From the NCBI RefSeq assembly GCF_015352955.1, contig NZ_JACYOX010000012.1, forward strand, positions 61,480 to 125,479: 64,000 nt of DNA, given 5' to 3'. This DNA comes from Noviherbaspirillum soli (GTDB lineage Bacteria; Pseudomonadota; Gammaproteobacteria; Burkholderiales; Burkholderiaceae_D). A model generated the notes under the pieces. The model searched no databases and was not told where the DNA came from. It saw only the letters and a program-made list of their open reading frames with translations. Both the position numbers and the translations under genes were made by a program. Below, in pieces: positions 27,753-36,729 of this stretch. Position 1 is the first letter of the stretch. The number at the start of each line of letters is the position of its first letter.

Positions 27753-28776
27753 GACGCACGGTCATCAGGTCCAGCGGCAGGCCGGCGGCTTCCAGCGCCG
27801 AGGCCAGTTCGCCGCCGCTGGCGCGCAGCAGCGCGGCGCTGGCGCCATCCTGCGCGCGCAGCGTCAGCTGCAGGCGGCCGCCCTGCAACTGGAGGCTGCC
27901 GGCAACGGCGCCCAGGGCCGGCAATTCCAGCCTGACCGTGCTGTGCCAGGCGCGCTCGGCAGGCGGCTGCGCCGGGCCCGACTGGTCGCTACCCTGTTCG
28001 CGCACTTCCCATCGCATGGCCTGGCCCGGCAGCAGTTCGCCCTGCCAGCTCACGCTGCGCTGTTCCAGGGTGTCGAGCTGCAGCCGGATCAGGGGCGCGG
28101 CGTCCAGCGCCGGCGCGGCGTCGGGATGCGAAGGCGCGGCCATGCCGGGCATGCCCTGAACCACGCGCAGTTCGGAAGTGCTGTCGGCGGGGATGACCTG
28201 CGCCGCCTGCATCTGCGGCTCGCGCTGCAGCTGCGGCAGGGAACGGGCGCCGTGCGCCCATTGGCTTACGTGAGACTCGTAGAACAGGCCGCTGTACTCC
28301 AGGCTGCCTTGCAGCGCCTGTGCCAGCGGCGCGGCCTGCAATGGCGCGCCCGGCGCGGCCAGCGGCGCGGCGCCGGCCAGCGCTGCCGGTGGTGCGAATG
28401 CGGCCGACGCCGCCGATGCCTGCATCAGGCTGCTGACCAGCCGGGCGGCGGGACTGACAAATGCCTGGTCCTGCGCTGCCGGCCGCTCCAGCAGGAACAG
28501 CGGGCGCGGCTCGCGTCCGACCATGGTCAGCGACAGTTGCTCGCCGACCCGGGTGCCTTCCGGCAAGGCCATGCGGGCGGCGGTGTCGGCGATGCCCACC
28601 ACGAAGTCGCCATTGGCCAGGCGTGACAGCACCTGCGCCTGAAAGGCCTTGCCGGTTTCCAGCGCGGTCAGGCGGCGCAGACTTTCCTGGCCGGGTTCGC
28701 CGAGCGCGGCGACCGGCACCGCGGCGCCGACCGGCGCAGCCGCGGCAATGCCGCCGATGCCTGGAGGAGCCGCCAT
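27739..28776 (-). CDS. FliK-like hook-length control paralogue
   Basis: A 345-residue protein with an Ala/Pro-rich N-terminus, a central region with LTMVGREPRPLFLLERP (the FliK/translation-control-like motif) and a C-terminal domain with LRLELPALGAVAGSLQLQGGRLQLTLRA, the Flg_hook-like beta domain. It differs strongly from the canonical fliK at 14881, so the window has two FliK-type genes. The neighbour encodes an FlhB-C-like protein, so the pair may act together in export switching. Its exact role is inference. Confidence 0.75.
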   Translation of the reverse strand: MAAPPGIGGIAAAAPVGAAVPVAALGEPGQESLRRLTALETGKAFQAQVLSRLANGDFVVGIADTAARMALPEGTRVGEQLSLTMVGREPRPLFLLERPAAQDQAFVSPAARLVSSLMQASAASAAFAPPAALAGAAPLAAPGAPLQAAPLAQALQGSLEYSGLFYESHVSQWAHGARSLPQLQREPQMQAAQVIPADSTSELRVVQGMPGMAAPSHPDAAPALDAAPLIRLQLDTLEQRSVSWQGELLPGQAMRWEVREQGSDQSGPAQPPAERAWHSTVRLELPALGAVAGSLQLQGGRLQLTLRAQDGASAALLRASGGELASALEAAGLPLDLMTVRHEPA

Positions 28777-28784
28777 CGGACGGC

Positions 28785-29141
28785 CTAGCCCTTGTGGCCG
28801 CCATGGCCGCCATGACCATTGTGGCCATCGCGCTGGGACGACCGCTGCGCGACGCCCTGCAGCAGACGCGACAACTGGTGCAATGAAGGTTCGGTGATGT
28901 TGCGTATCTCGCGGTCGTCCGCCAGGATGGATTGCAGCAGGCGCACCTTGCGCGCCCGGAGTTCAGCCGGCAGCGCGGGTGCCGGCTGGCCGTGCCGCAG
29001 CACTTCCACCTGGTCGGCGCAGGCCTGTTCCAGCCGCTGCAGCGCGTCCCAGTCATGTGAGCGGGCCGCGGTGAGCATCTGGCGCGTCAGGGTCGACACA
29101 TTCTCGTACAGCCGGATGACGTCCTCGCTGCTCATTGCCAT
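28785..29141 (-). CDS. fliT: FliT-like flagellar chaperone
   Basis: A 118-residue helical protein beginning MAMSSEDVIRLYENVSTLTRQML, with the pattern of FliT (SLTRQMLxAAxxxDWDxL) and a His/Gly-rich tail (GHNGHGGHGGHKG) that could bind metal. FliT keeps the filament cap protein FliD export-competent and in enterics modulates FlhDC. No fliD or fliS is adjacent, so this satellite operon is separated from the main filament genes. It is the first gene after a FliA-type promoter. Confidence 0.8.
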   Translation of the reverse strand: MAMSSEDVIRLYENVSTLTRQMLTAARSHDWDALQRLEQACADQVEVLRHGQPAPALPAELRARKVRLLQSILADDREIRNITEPSLHQLSRLLQGVAQRSSQRDGHNGHGGHGGHKG

Positions 29142-29322
29142 GGGCCCGCCGCTGTCAGGCCGGACCGGGCCGCGCCGGCGTGCCGCGAGGCGGGCAGAGT
29201 ACAGGCGCTGCCGGCGCCATGCATACTTCCAAACATACTTCTGTCTCCTGATCCGGATTGAGGCCGCGCTGTCGACTTGCGTCATGAAAGCGCCCGAGGC
29301 GCCAAAATCACACTCTAACGGT

Positions 29323-29349
29323 ATAACGGCAGCTTCAATCAGGACTTTA
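29323..29349 (-). promoter_or_regulatory. FliA (sigma-28) promoter of the fliT operon
   Basis: On the minus strand TAAAGTCC (29349-29342), an 11-base spacer and GCCGTTAT (29330-29323) match the sigma-28 consensus TAAAGTTT-N11-GCCGATAA with a perfect spacer. It lies about 180 bases before fliT and faces it. The rest of 29142-29498 holds no gene. Confidence 0.75.
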
Positions 29350-29498
29350 GAGGGGCAAAGCTGCCCTTATTCAGGCATCGACATGGCAGGAGCGCTGGGG
29401 CAGGGAAGCCAGGCGCCCGCATGCCTGCGGCCCGGCCCGCTCGCCGGCCTCGGACGACGTGCCGCAGCCGCGCCCGAGACGGTCAGCCTGAAGGCAAG

Positions 29499-30152
29499 CT
29501 AATCCACCAGCTTGTGCTTGATCGCGTAATGGGTCAGTTCGGCATTGTGCCGCAGCCGCATCTTGGCCAGGAGGCGCGAGCGGTACATGCTCACGGTCTT
29601 GACCGACAGCGCCAGCTCGGCGGCGATGTCGCTGACCGCCATGCCCGAGGCGATCATGGTCAGGGTCTGGAATTCCCGGTCCGACAGGCTCTCATGCAGC
29701 ACCTCGTCGCGGTCGTCGCTGACCTGGTTGGCCAGCTGCTGCGCCAGTTCCGGGCTGATGTACTTGCGCCCGGAGGCCACCTGGCGGATCGCATTGACCA
29801 GTTCGGCCGGGGCGCTCTGCTTGTTCAGGTAGCCGGAAGCGCCGGCTTTCAGCGCGCGCACCGCATACTGGTCTTCGCGGTGCATCGACAGCATCAGCAC
29901 CGCCAGCGCCGGCTTTTCCTTGCGGATCTGCTTCAGCACCTCGATGCCGCTGCGGTCGGGCATGGAAATGTCCAGCAGCAGCACATTGCTGTCGCAGCCG
30001 CGCACCAGCTGCACCGCCGACAGGCCATTCTCGGCTTCGCCCTCTACCACGATGTTGGTGGTGTCGGCCAGGATCTGCTTCAGGCCCTCGCGCACGATCG
30101 CATGGTCGTCGGCAATCAGCACCTTGATGGTTTTCCCGTTGTTCCTGTTCAT
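29499..30152 (-). CDS. NarL/FixJ-family response regulator
   Basis: A 217-residue protein. The receiver domain (residues 9-125) has the acidic pair DDHAIVREG, phosphoacceptor Asp61 in LLLDISMPDRSG and the conserved Lys in GYLNKQS. A LuxR-type helix-turn-helix follows (about 155-215: LSDREFQTLTMIASGMAVSDIAAELALSVKTV). It binds DNA once phosphorylated. Its ATG overlaps the stop of the partner histidine kinase gene. The position beside cheR/cheD and flagellar genes suggests control of motility or surface traits, but targets cannot be read here. Confidence 0.93.
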   Translation of the reverse strand: MNRNNGKTIKVLIADDHAIVREGLKQILADTTNIVVEGEAENGLSAVQLVRGCDSNVLLLDISMPDRSGIEVLKQIRKEKPALAVLMLSMHREDQYAVRALKAGASGYLNKQSAPAELVNAIRQVASGRKYISPELAQQLANQVSDDRDEVLHESLSDREFQTLTMIASGMAVSDIAAELALSVKTVSMYRSRLLAKMRLRHNAELTHYAIKHKLVD

Positions 30153-31294
30153 GACGCCGCCGCTTCCCGATGATGTTCGCGCGACAGCGGCGACAGCGGC
30201 AGCCGCACCGCCACCCGGCAGCCCGGCCCGGCGTCGTTCGGCCCCACGTCCAGCCTGCCGCCCAGCGCATGGACGCGCTCGACCATGCCGCGTATGCCGA
30301 AGGACTTGGGCTTCATGCGGTCGGCCGGCTTCAGGCCGCGGCCGTTGTCGCGCACTTCCAGCGCGATCGCATCGTCCAGCACGTCCAGCCTGACTTCGAC
30401 CCGCGACGCCTGGGCATGCTTGCCGATATTGGTCAGGGCCTCCTGGAAGATGCGGAACAGGCCGGTCGCCTGGTCCGCCGGCAGGTCGATGTCCTCGATA
30501 CCGGCGTCGGGCCCGCGCAGTTCGCACGGTATGCCGAGCTGCTTCTCGAATTCCTGTGCCTGCCAGGCAATCGCCGCGACGATGCCCAGGTCCAGCGTGC
30601 TGGGGCGCAGGTCGCGGGAAATCCGGTGCGCCGCCTCGATGGTGCGGTCCACCAGCGCGTCCACATAGTCCGCCTTTTCGCGCAGCAGGGTGTCGCCCTC
30701 GGGCAGGCGCCGGGTAAGCTGGGACAGGGCCATCTTGATGGCGGTCAGGTTGCCGCCCAGGTCGTCGTGGATTTCCCTCGCGATCCTGGTGCGCTCCTCT
30801 TCCTTGACCCGCTCCACGTGGGCCGACAGTTCTTCCAGCTGGCGCCGCGAGCGCAGGATGTCCTGCGCCGCCTTTTTGCCCTGGGTGATGTTGGTCATCA
30901 GCCCGTCCCACTGGATGCCGACGCCGTCGATGCGGCGCGGCGTGGCGCGCAGGTTGATCCACTTGATGTCGTGCCAGGTCTCGATCCAGATCCGGCCTTC
31001 CCAGTTCCAGCCTGCCAGGCGGCTGGCCGATGCCTGCATCGTCTCCAGGTAGGAGGCGCGGTCTTCGGGTTCGATCAGTTGCAGCAGCAGTCCGGGGTCG
31101 TTGCGCAGCCGGTTGGCGGAAATGCCCAGCAGGCTGGAACAGCCGCGGCTCAGGTAGGGAAATGCCTGCGTGCCGTCATCGCGCAACAGAAACTGGTACA
31201 CCAGGCCCGGGGTATTGGAAGCAACCGCCAGCAGGTCGGATGTTCCCGTCTGATGTGCCGCCTCCTGGCTGTCGTGCTGAATGCTTGCCGCCAT
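30149..31294 (-). CDS. PAS-domain histidine kinase (HisKA_3 type)
   Basis: A 381-residue cytoplasmic kinase. A PAS domain (about 20-145: PGLVYQFLLRDDGTQAFPYLS) is followed by a HisKA_3 dimerisation domain with the phospho-accepting His in REIHDDLGGNLTAIKMAL and a HATPase domain with EALTNIGKHAQAS (N box), DNGRGL and GIRGMVERV (G boxes). There is no transmembrane helix, so it senses an internal signal. It pairs with the NarL-type regulator immediately downstream (4-base overlap). Start 31294 was chosen because the PAS domain begins soon after it. Confidence 0.92.
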   Translation of the reverse strand: MAASIQHDSQEAAHQTGTSDLLAVASNTPGLVYQFLLRDDGTQAFPYLSRGCSSLLGISANRLRNDPGLLLQLIEPEDRASYLETMQASASRLAGWNWEGRIWIETWHDIKWINLRATPRRIDGVGIQWDGLMTNITQGKKAAQDILRSRRQLEELSAHVERVKEEERTRIAREIHDDLGGNLTAIKMALSQLTRRLPEGDTLLREKADYVDALVDRTIEAAHRISRDLRPSTLDLGIVAAIAWQAQEFEKQLGIPCELRGPDAGIEDIDLPADQATGLFRIFQEALTNIGKHAQASRVEVRLDVLDDAIALEVRDNGRGLKPADRMKPKSFGIRGMVERVHALGGRLDVGPNDAGPGCRVAVRLPLSPLSREHHREAAAS

Positions 31295-31529
31295 GCTTTT
31301 CTCGTGCCGCCATCCGCCGCGTGATGGCGAAAACGGCAATTGTTATTTCTTGTTCGTAAAATTGTTGCGTAACCCTTACCGAACGCCGCAACGATTGCCG
31401 CACAATAGCATTTTTGTGTGGAAAGCTGAAGCGAGCGCGGACGCAGTGTGACAGGAAGCGCACACCTTATTGTTTCTTCCAGGAAATTGCGTTATAACGT
31501 TGTTTCTGCTGGTATGTCGGCGGTCGTGC

Positions 31530-31556
31530 TAAAGACCGGTCGCCGGATGCCGATAA
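31530..31556 (+). promoter_or_regulatory. FliA (sigma-28) promoter of cheR-cheD
   Basis: TAAAGACC (31530-31537), an exact 11-base spacer and a perfect GCCGATAA (31549-31556) make a near-consensus sigma-28 promoter. A start site near 31563 leaves a leader of about 110 bases before cheR. The rest of 31295-31529 is the divergent promoter region of the kinase gene. Confidence 0.88.
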
Positions 31557-31670
31557 TCAGGGGCAGAAGGGGAAATCAACATCGCAGCGGACGGTAGGAC
31601 TGGCACCAGCACACTGGACTTGCATTGCACTCATTTTGAATAACGCAACACCGAACCCCGCGGGCAAACG

Positions 31671-32537
31671 ATGGTCGTCAGCATGAAAACAAGCCTGGTG
31701 CAGCAACGGGCCGAAGGCTTGAAGGAATTCGAATTCACCGCACGCGATTTCGAGCGGGTGCGCGCGCTGATCTACAGGCAGGCCGGCATCGCACTGGCGC
31801 CGGGCAAGCAGGAAATGGTCTACAGCCGCCTGGCGCGGCGCCTGCGTTCGATCGGCATGCATTCATTCGAACGCTATCTCGACATGCTGGAGCACGACCG
31901 CGCCAGCGCCGAGTGGGAGTCTTTCACCAATGCACTGACCACCAACCTGACCTCGTTCTTCCGGGAAGAGCATCATTTCCCCATTCTCGCCGAGCATGTG
32001 CGCAACCGGCGCGACGTCAAGGTCTGGTGCTCGGCCGCGTCCACCGGCGAGGAACCGTACTCGATTGCGATGACGCTGTGCGAAGCCTTCGGCACGCTGA
32101 CGCCGCCGGCGGAGATTCTGGCCACCGACATCGACACCAATGTGCTGGCCACCGCCGAAGCCGGCATCTATCCGATCGAGCGGGTAGAGCGCTTGTCGCC
32201 CGAGCGGCTGCGCCGGTTCTTCCAGCGCGGCACCGGCGCCCAGGCCGGGCTGGTGCGGGTGCGGCCCGAACTGCGCAAGCTGATCACCTTCCGCCAGATC
32301 AACCTGCTCGACGACAGCTATCCGATCAAGTCGGCCTTCGACGTGGTGTTCTGCCGCAATGTGATGATCTATTTCGACAAGCCGACCCAGGGCCGCATCC
32401 TGTCGCGCTTTGCGCCGCTGATGAAGCCGGACGGCCTGCTGTTCGCCGGCCATTCGGAAAACTTCCTGTATGTCAGCGACGCATTCAAGCTGCGCGCCAA
32501 GACGGTTTACCAGCTGGCTTCGGCTCGCCCACTCTGA
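31671..32537 (+). CDS. cheR: Chemotaxis protein methyltransferase CheR
   Basis: A 288-residue protein at the family length. It has an N-terminal helical CheR_N domain (about 12-70) and a SAM-binding methyltransferase domain with [29 protein letters not shown] and [13 protein letters not shown]. It methylates glutamates on chemoreceptors during adaptation. It sits behind a FliA promoter, as expected for late motility genes. A second in-frame Met (31683) could also start translation. Confidence 0.95.
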   Translation: MVVSMKTSLVQQRAEGLKEFEFTARDFERVRALIYRQAGIALAPGKQEMVYSRLARRLRSIGMHSFERYLDMLEHDRASAEWESFTNALTTNLTSFFREEHHFPILAEHVRNRRDVKVWCSAASTGEEPYSIAMTLCEAFGTLTPPAEILATDIDTNVLATAEAGIYPIERVERLSPERLRRFFQRGTGAQAGLVRVRPELRKLITFRQINLLDDSYPIKSAFDVVFCRNVMIYFDKPTQGRILSRFAPLMKPDGLLFAGHSENFLYVSDAFKLRAKTVYQLASARPL

Positions 32538-32545
32538 GAGCATCC

Positions 32546-33154
32546 ATGCCCATCGCCAAGCCCGAGCACTTCGCCAGCAACCTGTACTACGACCGCACCT
32601 TCGATAGCGATGCCGCCAAGATCCTCCCCGGCGAGTTCTACTGCACCATCAAGGACATGCTGATCGTGACGGTGCTGGGTTCCTGCGTGGCGGCCTGCAT
32701 CCGCGACCGGGTGTCGGGCATCGGCGGCATGAACCACTTCATGCTGCCGGATGGCGGCGACAGCGACAATCCGCTGATTTCAGCCTCGGCCCGGTATGGC
32801 ACCTATGCGATGGAAGTGCTGATCAATGAACTGCTGAAAAGCGGCGCGCGCAGGGAAAACCTGGAAGCCAAGGTATTTGGGGGCGGCAACGTGCTGCGCG
32901 GCCTGACGGCGCTCAATGTCGGCGAGCGCAATGCCGCCTTCGTGCGCGCCTACCTGAAGGCCGAAGGCATCAGGGTGGTGGCGGAAGATCTCAATGACAT
33001 CTTCCCGCGCAAGGTCTATTTTTTCCCGCGCACCGGCCGGGTGCTGGTGAAGAAGCTGCGGGAGCTGAACAACAACACCCTGGTCAACCGCGAACAGGAC
33101 TATGCCAGCCGCCTGCAGGGCGGCAAGGTGGGCGGCGAGGTCGAGCTGTTCTGA
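32546..33154 (+). CDS. cheD: Chemoreceptor glutamine deamidase CheD
   Basis: A 202-residue protein carrying the CheD signature: [28 protein letters not shown], with the catalytic Cys and His, then KVFGGGNVL. It deamidates receptor glutamines and often works with CheC or CheB. It follows cheR by 8 bases. In many betaproteobacteria cheB comes next; here a ProQ-domain gene follows, so cheB must be elsewhere or absent. Confidence 0.95.
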   Translation: MPIAKPEHFASNLYYDRTFDSDAAKILPGEFYCTIKDMLIVTVLGSCVAACIRDRVSGIGGMNHFMLPDGGDSDNPLISASARYGTYAMEVLINELLKSGARRENLEAKVFGGGNVLRGLTALNVGERNAAFVRAYLKAEGIRVVAEDLNDIFPRKVYFFPRTGRVLVKKLRELNNNTLVNREQDYASRLQGGKVGGEVELF

Positions 33155-33266
33155 CGCGTTGCGCCATCCGGCGATTTTTTTCCGCCGGCGGCCCGGCGCC
33201 AGCCGGCCGGCAGCGGCTGGCGTGCTATGCTCCCGCCATTTCAAAACCATCCCCCGCAAGCTGTCC

Positions 33267-33695
33267 ATGAATACACCGACTCCCGTTCCCAGCCCGGCGC
33301 AGGCCGCACGCGTCCTGCTGAAACAGCTGCAGGCTGATTTCGAGGTGTTCCGCCAGGCCAAGCCGCTGGCCATCGGCATCGACAAGCAGCTCATCGCCAA
33401 GCTGCCCGATGTCAACCGCAAGGTGCTGCGCATCGCCCTGGGCATGCACACCAATTCACTGCGCTATCTGAAGGCCATGGAAAAGGCGACCGAGCGCTTC
33501 AACCTGGAAGGCCAGGTCGATGGCGACGTCACCGACACCCACCGCAGCCATGCCGCGCAGACCGTGGGCGAGCGGCTGAAGAAGGAAGCCGACCAGCGCC
33601 GCGCCGAGCGCGCCGCCCAGCAGGCCGAGGAAGCGCGTCGCCAGAGCGAGGAAAAGCTGCACCAGCTGGCGGCCAAGTTCTCCCGCGGCCGCTAG
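33267..33695 (+). CDS. ProQ/FinO-domain RNA-binding protein
   Basis: A 142-residue protein. A ProQ/FinO core spans about residues 10-85: FRQAKPLAIGIDKQLIAKLPDVNRKVLRIALGMHTNSLRYLKAM. A basic, Glu/Lys/Gln-rich helical tail follows. FinO-type proteins bind the stem and 3' end of structured RNAs and act as RNA chaperones for sRNA regulation. It is a short form: the C-terminal Tudor-like domain of E. coli ProQ is missing. The start at 33267 is the first Met before the domain, and it is probably monocistronic. Confidence 0.88.
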   Translation: MNTPTPVPSPAQAARVLLKQLQADFEVFRQAKPLAIGIDKQLIAKLPDVNRKVLRIALGMHTNSLRYLKAMEKATERFNLEGQVDGDVTDTHRSHAAQTVGERLKKEADQRRAERAAQQAEEARRQSEEKLHQLAAKFSRGR

Positions 33696-33805
33696 ACAAC
33701 AGGCCAGGCTTTTCCGGCCTGCCTCGACGCGGCCGTTACGGCCGTATGGAAGGCGCCGGCGCGCGATCGATCCGATTCACAGACGGCGGCCACCATCCTT
33801 TGTAG

Positions 33806-33913
33806 GGTGCAATACCCCGCAGGGGCATTGCACCATGGGTCGATCAAAGAAGGTCGTTGATATAACCCTTGCTGTATGCGACCGATGGTGCAATGCCCTT
33901 CGGGTATTGCACC
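33806..33913. repeat. REP-like palindrome doublet
   Basis: Two palindromes, 33806-33834 (GGTGCAATACCCC, GCA, GGGGCATTGCACC) and 33887-33913 (GGTGCAATGCCC, TTC, GGGTATTGCACC), flank a 52-base spacer that begins with GGTCGATCAA. They are the same family as 509-653. The remainder of 33696-33960 has no gene. Confidence 0.8.
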
Positions 33914-33967
33914 CTACCGCTTGCTGCCGCAAGGCCAATCCCAATCGATCGTTCCCGCCTTCGATTT

Positions 33968-33985
33968 GTGAATGAGAATGATGCC
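33968..33985. promoter_or_regulatory. Possible Fur box remnant
   Basis: GTGAATGAGAATGATGCC resembles repeated NAT hexamers of the Fur-box consensus. Just downstream (about 34060-34110) a reading frame ends GAPRRLSLLARVSS, like the last beta-strand of a TonB-dependent receptor, and a broken PepSY gene follows. This fits a decayed iron-uptake operon. Confidence 0.35.
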
Positions 33986-34113
33986 CACAAAATGGCGATG
34001 GCCGCCATCCATCTTCACCGTAACCGCCGCAGTTGTGCGTCTGGCCAGTCCGCCACCCCGACAGGCGTCGGCGCGCCGCGCAGGTTGAGTCTGTTGGCCA
34101 GGGTGTCGTCCTA

Positions 34114-34663
34114 ATGCGTTCAATGGCTGTCTGGCTGCACCGCTACCCGGGCCTGGTGCTGGACGCGCTGCTGCTGACAAGCGGATCGAGCCGCTGCTCA
34201 AGACCCTGACCGGCGGCGAGGGCACGCGCCGCAAGCCGCCGCCATCGCGGCCGCCGGCTTCGCCGTTGCCGGCGGCCGCGATGGCGGCCATGCTGGAACA
34301 GGCATTGCGCCTGCATCCGGACGGCCGTATTTCCCGCGCGAGCCTGCCGTCCAGGTCCGACGAGGCAGTGATGGTGCGCATGCGCCTGCCTGGAGAGATA
34401 CACGAGTACGGCCGCACCTTCGTCTGGTTCGATCGCTACGACGGCACGCTGCTGCGGGACGACAATGCGCTGCAGGCCCACCTCGCCACACGGGTGCAGA
34501 CCTGGTTCTATCCGCTGCATACCGGCAGCTAAGGCGGCCTGGCCACGCGCTGGCTGCAACTCGCCGCCGGGCTTGGGATGGCAATGCTTTCCCTCTCCGG
34601 CGCCTGGTTGTTCCACCGCGGCTGGCGGGCGCGCACGGCGGCAGGAACCGGATGGGGCGGGGC
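34114..34663 (+). pseudogene. PepSY-associated transmembrane protein, degraded
   Basis: Fragments of a PepSY-TM protein (siderophore-uptake associated, inner membrane) can be read in two frames. The first codons give MAVWLHRYPGLVLDALLL, then the frame shifts and the middle is lost. From about 34160 a second frame reads through the PepSY repeat (LRLHPDGRISRASLP, HEYGRTFVWFDRYDGTLL) to WFYPLHTGS. An in-frame TAA (34530-34532) interrupts it, and the final helix continues after the stop as GMAMLSLSGAWLFHRGW. So there is at least one frameshift or deletion and one nonsense change. The neighbouring Fur-box-like site suggests it belonged to an iron-uptake locus. Confidence 0.75.
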
Positions 34664-34678
34664 GGGGCTGGGTCGGCG

Positions 34679-35446
34679 TCAGGCCTGCAATTCGCGGTAC
34701 AGCGCCACGAATTCGCGGCTGAGCTTGTGGCTCGCATCCATATGGATCAGGGGCAGGCTCAAGCCATGCGATTCCCGCATCTTGACCGAACTCGACAATC
34801 TGGTTTGCAGCAGGGGCAGATTTTCCTCGACCAGCTGCGCGACCAGGCGCTGCGGGACCGAGGCGCGGGCTTGAAACTGGTTGACCACAATGCCTTCTAT
34901 GCGCAACGCCGCATTGTGGTCGGCCCGGATCTCGTCTAGGTTCCTCAGCAGCGTGTAGAGCGCCTGGCGCGAGAACTCATCGCAGTCGAAGGGAATCAGG
35001 CAGACGTCCGCGGCAATCAGCGCCGACTGCGAAAAGAAATTATAGGCCGGCGGCGTATCGATGATGATCTCGGCAAATTCCTCCGACAGCTTGTTGAGTG
35101 AATCGCGCAGCTTGTAGATCTTGTGCCGCGATTCAAGCTTGGACTGCAGGTCGCCGATCTCCGGGTGGGAAGGAATCAGGAACAGGTTGTCGAACGGCGT
35201 CGGATGCACATAGTCGCTGTCCGGCGTCGGATAGAACTGGAAGTCGAGCGATTTTCTGAAAAAGTCGGCGAGCGTCGGCGTCAGCGACGACGCTGCGGCG
35301 CCGCCGAGGTAGCGGCTTGCATTGCACTGCGGGTCCATGTCGATGAGCAGGGTCTTGCGTCCTTCCCTGGCGGCGATCGCCGCGAGGTTCACTGCGATGC
35401 TGGATTTCCCGACACCGCCCTTCTGGGTAAAGACCACGCGCTTCAT
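34679..35446 (-). CDS. Orphan ParA-family ATPase
   Basis: A 255-residue MinD/ParA ATPase with the deviant Walker A KGGVGKSSIAVNLA near residue 10, the LLIDMDPQCNASRYL switch and IIIDTPPAYNF. A good RBS (AGAGGAGCC) precedes the start at 35446. ParA proteins form ATP-dependent dimers that position DNA, chemosensory arrays or other cargo. No parB is adjacent, so this is probably an orphan cargo-positioning ParA. It is divergent from the EamA transporter gene. Confidence 0.9.
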   Translation of the reverse strand: MKRVVFTQKGGVGKSSIAVNLAAIAAREGRKTLLIDMDPQCNASRYLGGAAASSLTPTLADFFRKSLDFQFYPTPDSDYVHPTPFDNLFLIPSHPEIGDLQSKLESRHKIYKLRDSLNKLSEEFAEIIIDTPPAYNFFSQSALIAADVCLIPFDCDEFSRQALYTLLRNLDEIRADHNAALRIEGIVVNQFQARASVPQRLVAQLVEENLPLLQTRLSSSVKMRESHGLSLPLIHMDASHKLSREFVALYRELQA

Positions 35447-35643
35447 GAGGCTCCTCTCGAATTTGCCCCGACAGTAACTGAAAATGCTGCATTGCGTCAA
35501 ATGGCGGCCGCCGGCCCGGGCCATGTTTGCGATAATAAAGGTCATTCTTCCACGCAACGTCAGTGCATAGTCAGCCGGTTGGGATGCTGCTGCTTGCCAG
35601 CGCGGACAGGCGGCCAGCACAGTAACCCAAGAGCCGGAAAAAA

Positions 35644-36522
35644 TTGAACAAGAGCGGAATTCTTCTCCACGTCGCAGGTTTATGGACGCTTTCCACGCTG
35701 GATGCGTCGGCAAAGTGGCTGGTGCTGGCAGGCGTGCCGGTACTCATGGTGACCCTGGTGCGCTACCTGATGCATGTGCTGCTCATGACAGCCGTCGTGC
35801 TGCCGTCGCAGGGCAGGGCGCTGCTGAAGACACGGTCGCTATCCCGCCAGCTCGTTCGCGGCCTGCTCATGGTCTTGTCCACGGTGCTGTTCTTCTCCGT
35901 GCTCAGGCGCCTGCCGCTGGCCGAGGCGACCGCGCTGAACTTCATGGCGCCGCTGTTCCTGATGGCGATGGCGCCCTGGCTGCTCAACGAGCCGCATCGC
36001 ATGCATCGCTGGGTCGGCGTGCTTCTGGGTTTCACCGGCGTGCTCATCGTGGTCCGCCCGGGCGCGCAGCTCGACCCCGTCGGCGTCGCCCTTGGCTTGC
36101 TGACGGCCATCACCTTTGCCTTTTTTCAGATTGCCACGCGCCGCGTCGCGCATGACCATCCGCTGACCACCAATTACTACGGCGGCCTGTTCGGCTCGGT
36201 GGCATTGTTGCTGGCGCTGCCATGGTTCTGGAGCATGCCGGCATTGTCGGCAGCGCAGTGGCTGCTCCTGCTTTCCACGGGATTGACCGGTTTCCTGGGA
36301 CACCTGATGCAGATCGTGGCTTACAGCAGAACCCAGGCGACGCTGCTCGCCCCCTTCAGCTATTTCCAGATCGCGGCCGCGGTAACGCTCGGCGGCCTGG
36401 TGTTTGGCCAGCTGCCGGACCTGGCGACCGCCGCCGGCATCGCCCTCATTTGCCTGGCAGGGCTCGCTGTCGTGTTATGGGAATCGCGCACGATGATTCG
36501 ACGGCTCATCGAACGCCAGTGA
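35644..36522 (+). CDS. EamA/DMT-family transporter
   Basis: A 292-residue integral membrane protein with ten hydrophobic helices in two five-helix EamA repeats: LSTLDASAKWLVLAGVP near the start, PLAEATALNFMAPLF, then RPGAQLDPVGVALGLLTAITFA and TLLAPFSYFQIAAAVTLGGLVFG in the second half. Such transporters export metabolites or take up drugs and amino acids; the substrate is unknown. The likely start is TTG (35644), since no ATG begins near the first helix; AGCCGGAAAAA upstream is a weak RBS. Confidence 0.87.
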   Translation: MNKSGILLHVAGLWTLSTLDASAKWLVLAGVPVLMVTLVRYLMHVLLMTAVVLPSQGRALLKTRSLSRQLVRGLLMVLSTVLFFSVLRRLPLAEATALNFMAPLFLMAMAPWLLNEPHRMHRWVGVLLGFTGVLIVVRPGAQLDPVGVALGLLTAITFAFFQIATRRVAHDHPLTTNYYGGLFGSVALLLALPWFWSMPALSAAQWLLLLSTGLTGFLGHLMQIVAYSRTQATLLAPFSYFQIAAAVTLGGLVFGQLPDLATAAGIALICLAGLAVVLWESRTMIRRLIERQ

Positions 36523-36548
36523 ACCGGGCCGTTCGGCAAGGCGCTGGC

Positions 36549-36729
36549 GGGGCATGCCGGCGCTGAACAGCATGGCGAACCAGGAAAGGTAGCTGTATTC
36601 CAGCTCGTTCTCGTCGGGGCCGAGCCGCACATCGCCATGGCGGCCCAACATCAGAAAAATGACGAGGAACAGGGAAATGGCAACGGCACCGATGGTCGCC
36701 GATGCCGGCCCAACAGATGAGCGTGACAC
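36549..36729 (-). pseudogene. BCCT-family transporter fragment
   Basis: The minus strand encodes TIGAVAISLFLVIFLMLG, then GDVRLGPDENELEYSYLSWF and AMLFSAGM. This is the conserved end of helix 2, the loop and the start of helix 3 of betaine/carnitine/choline transporters (typical G-D-I-R-L-G-P and WFAMLFSAGMG). Both ends are missing: the frame becomes unrelated after SAGMP, and the upstream N-terminus is absent. It is a relic without function. Confidence 0.65.

Noticed and set aside
34679..35446. Plasmid or chromosome partition locus
   Set aside because: Only ParA is present; there is no parB, parS-like repeat or replication gene nearby.
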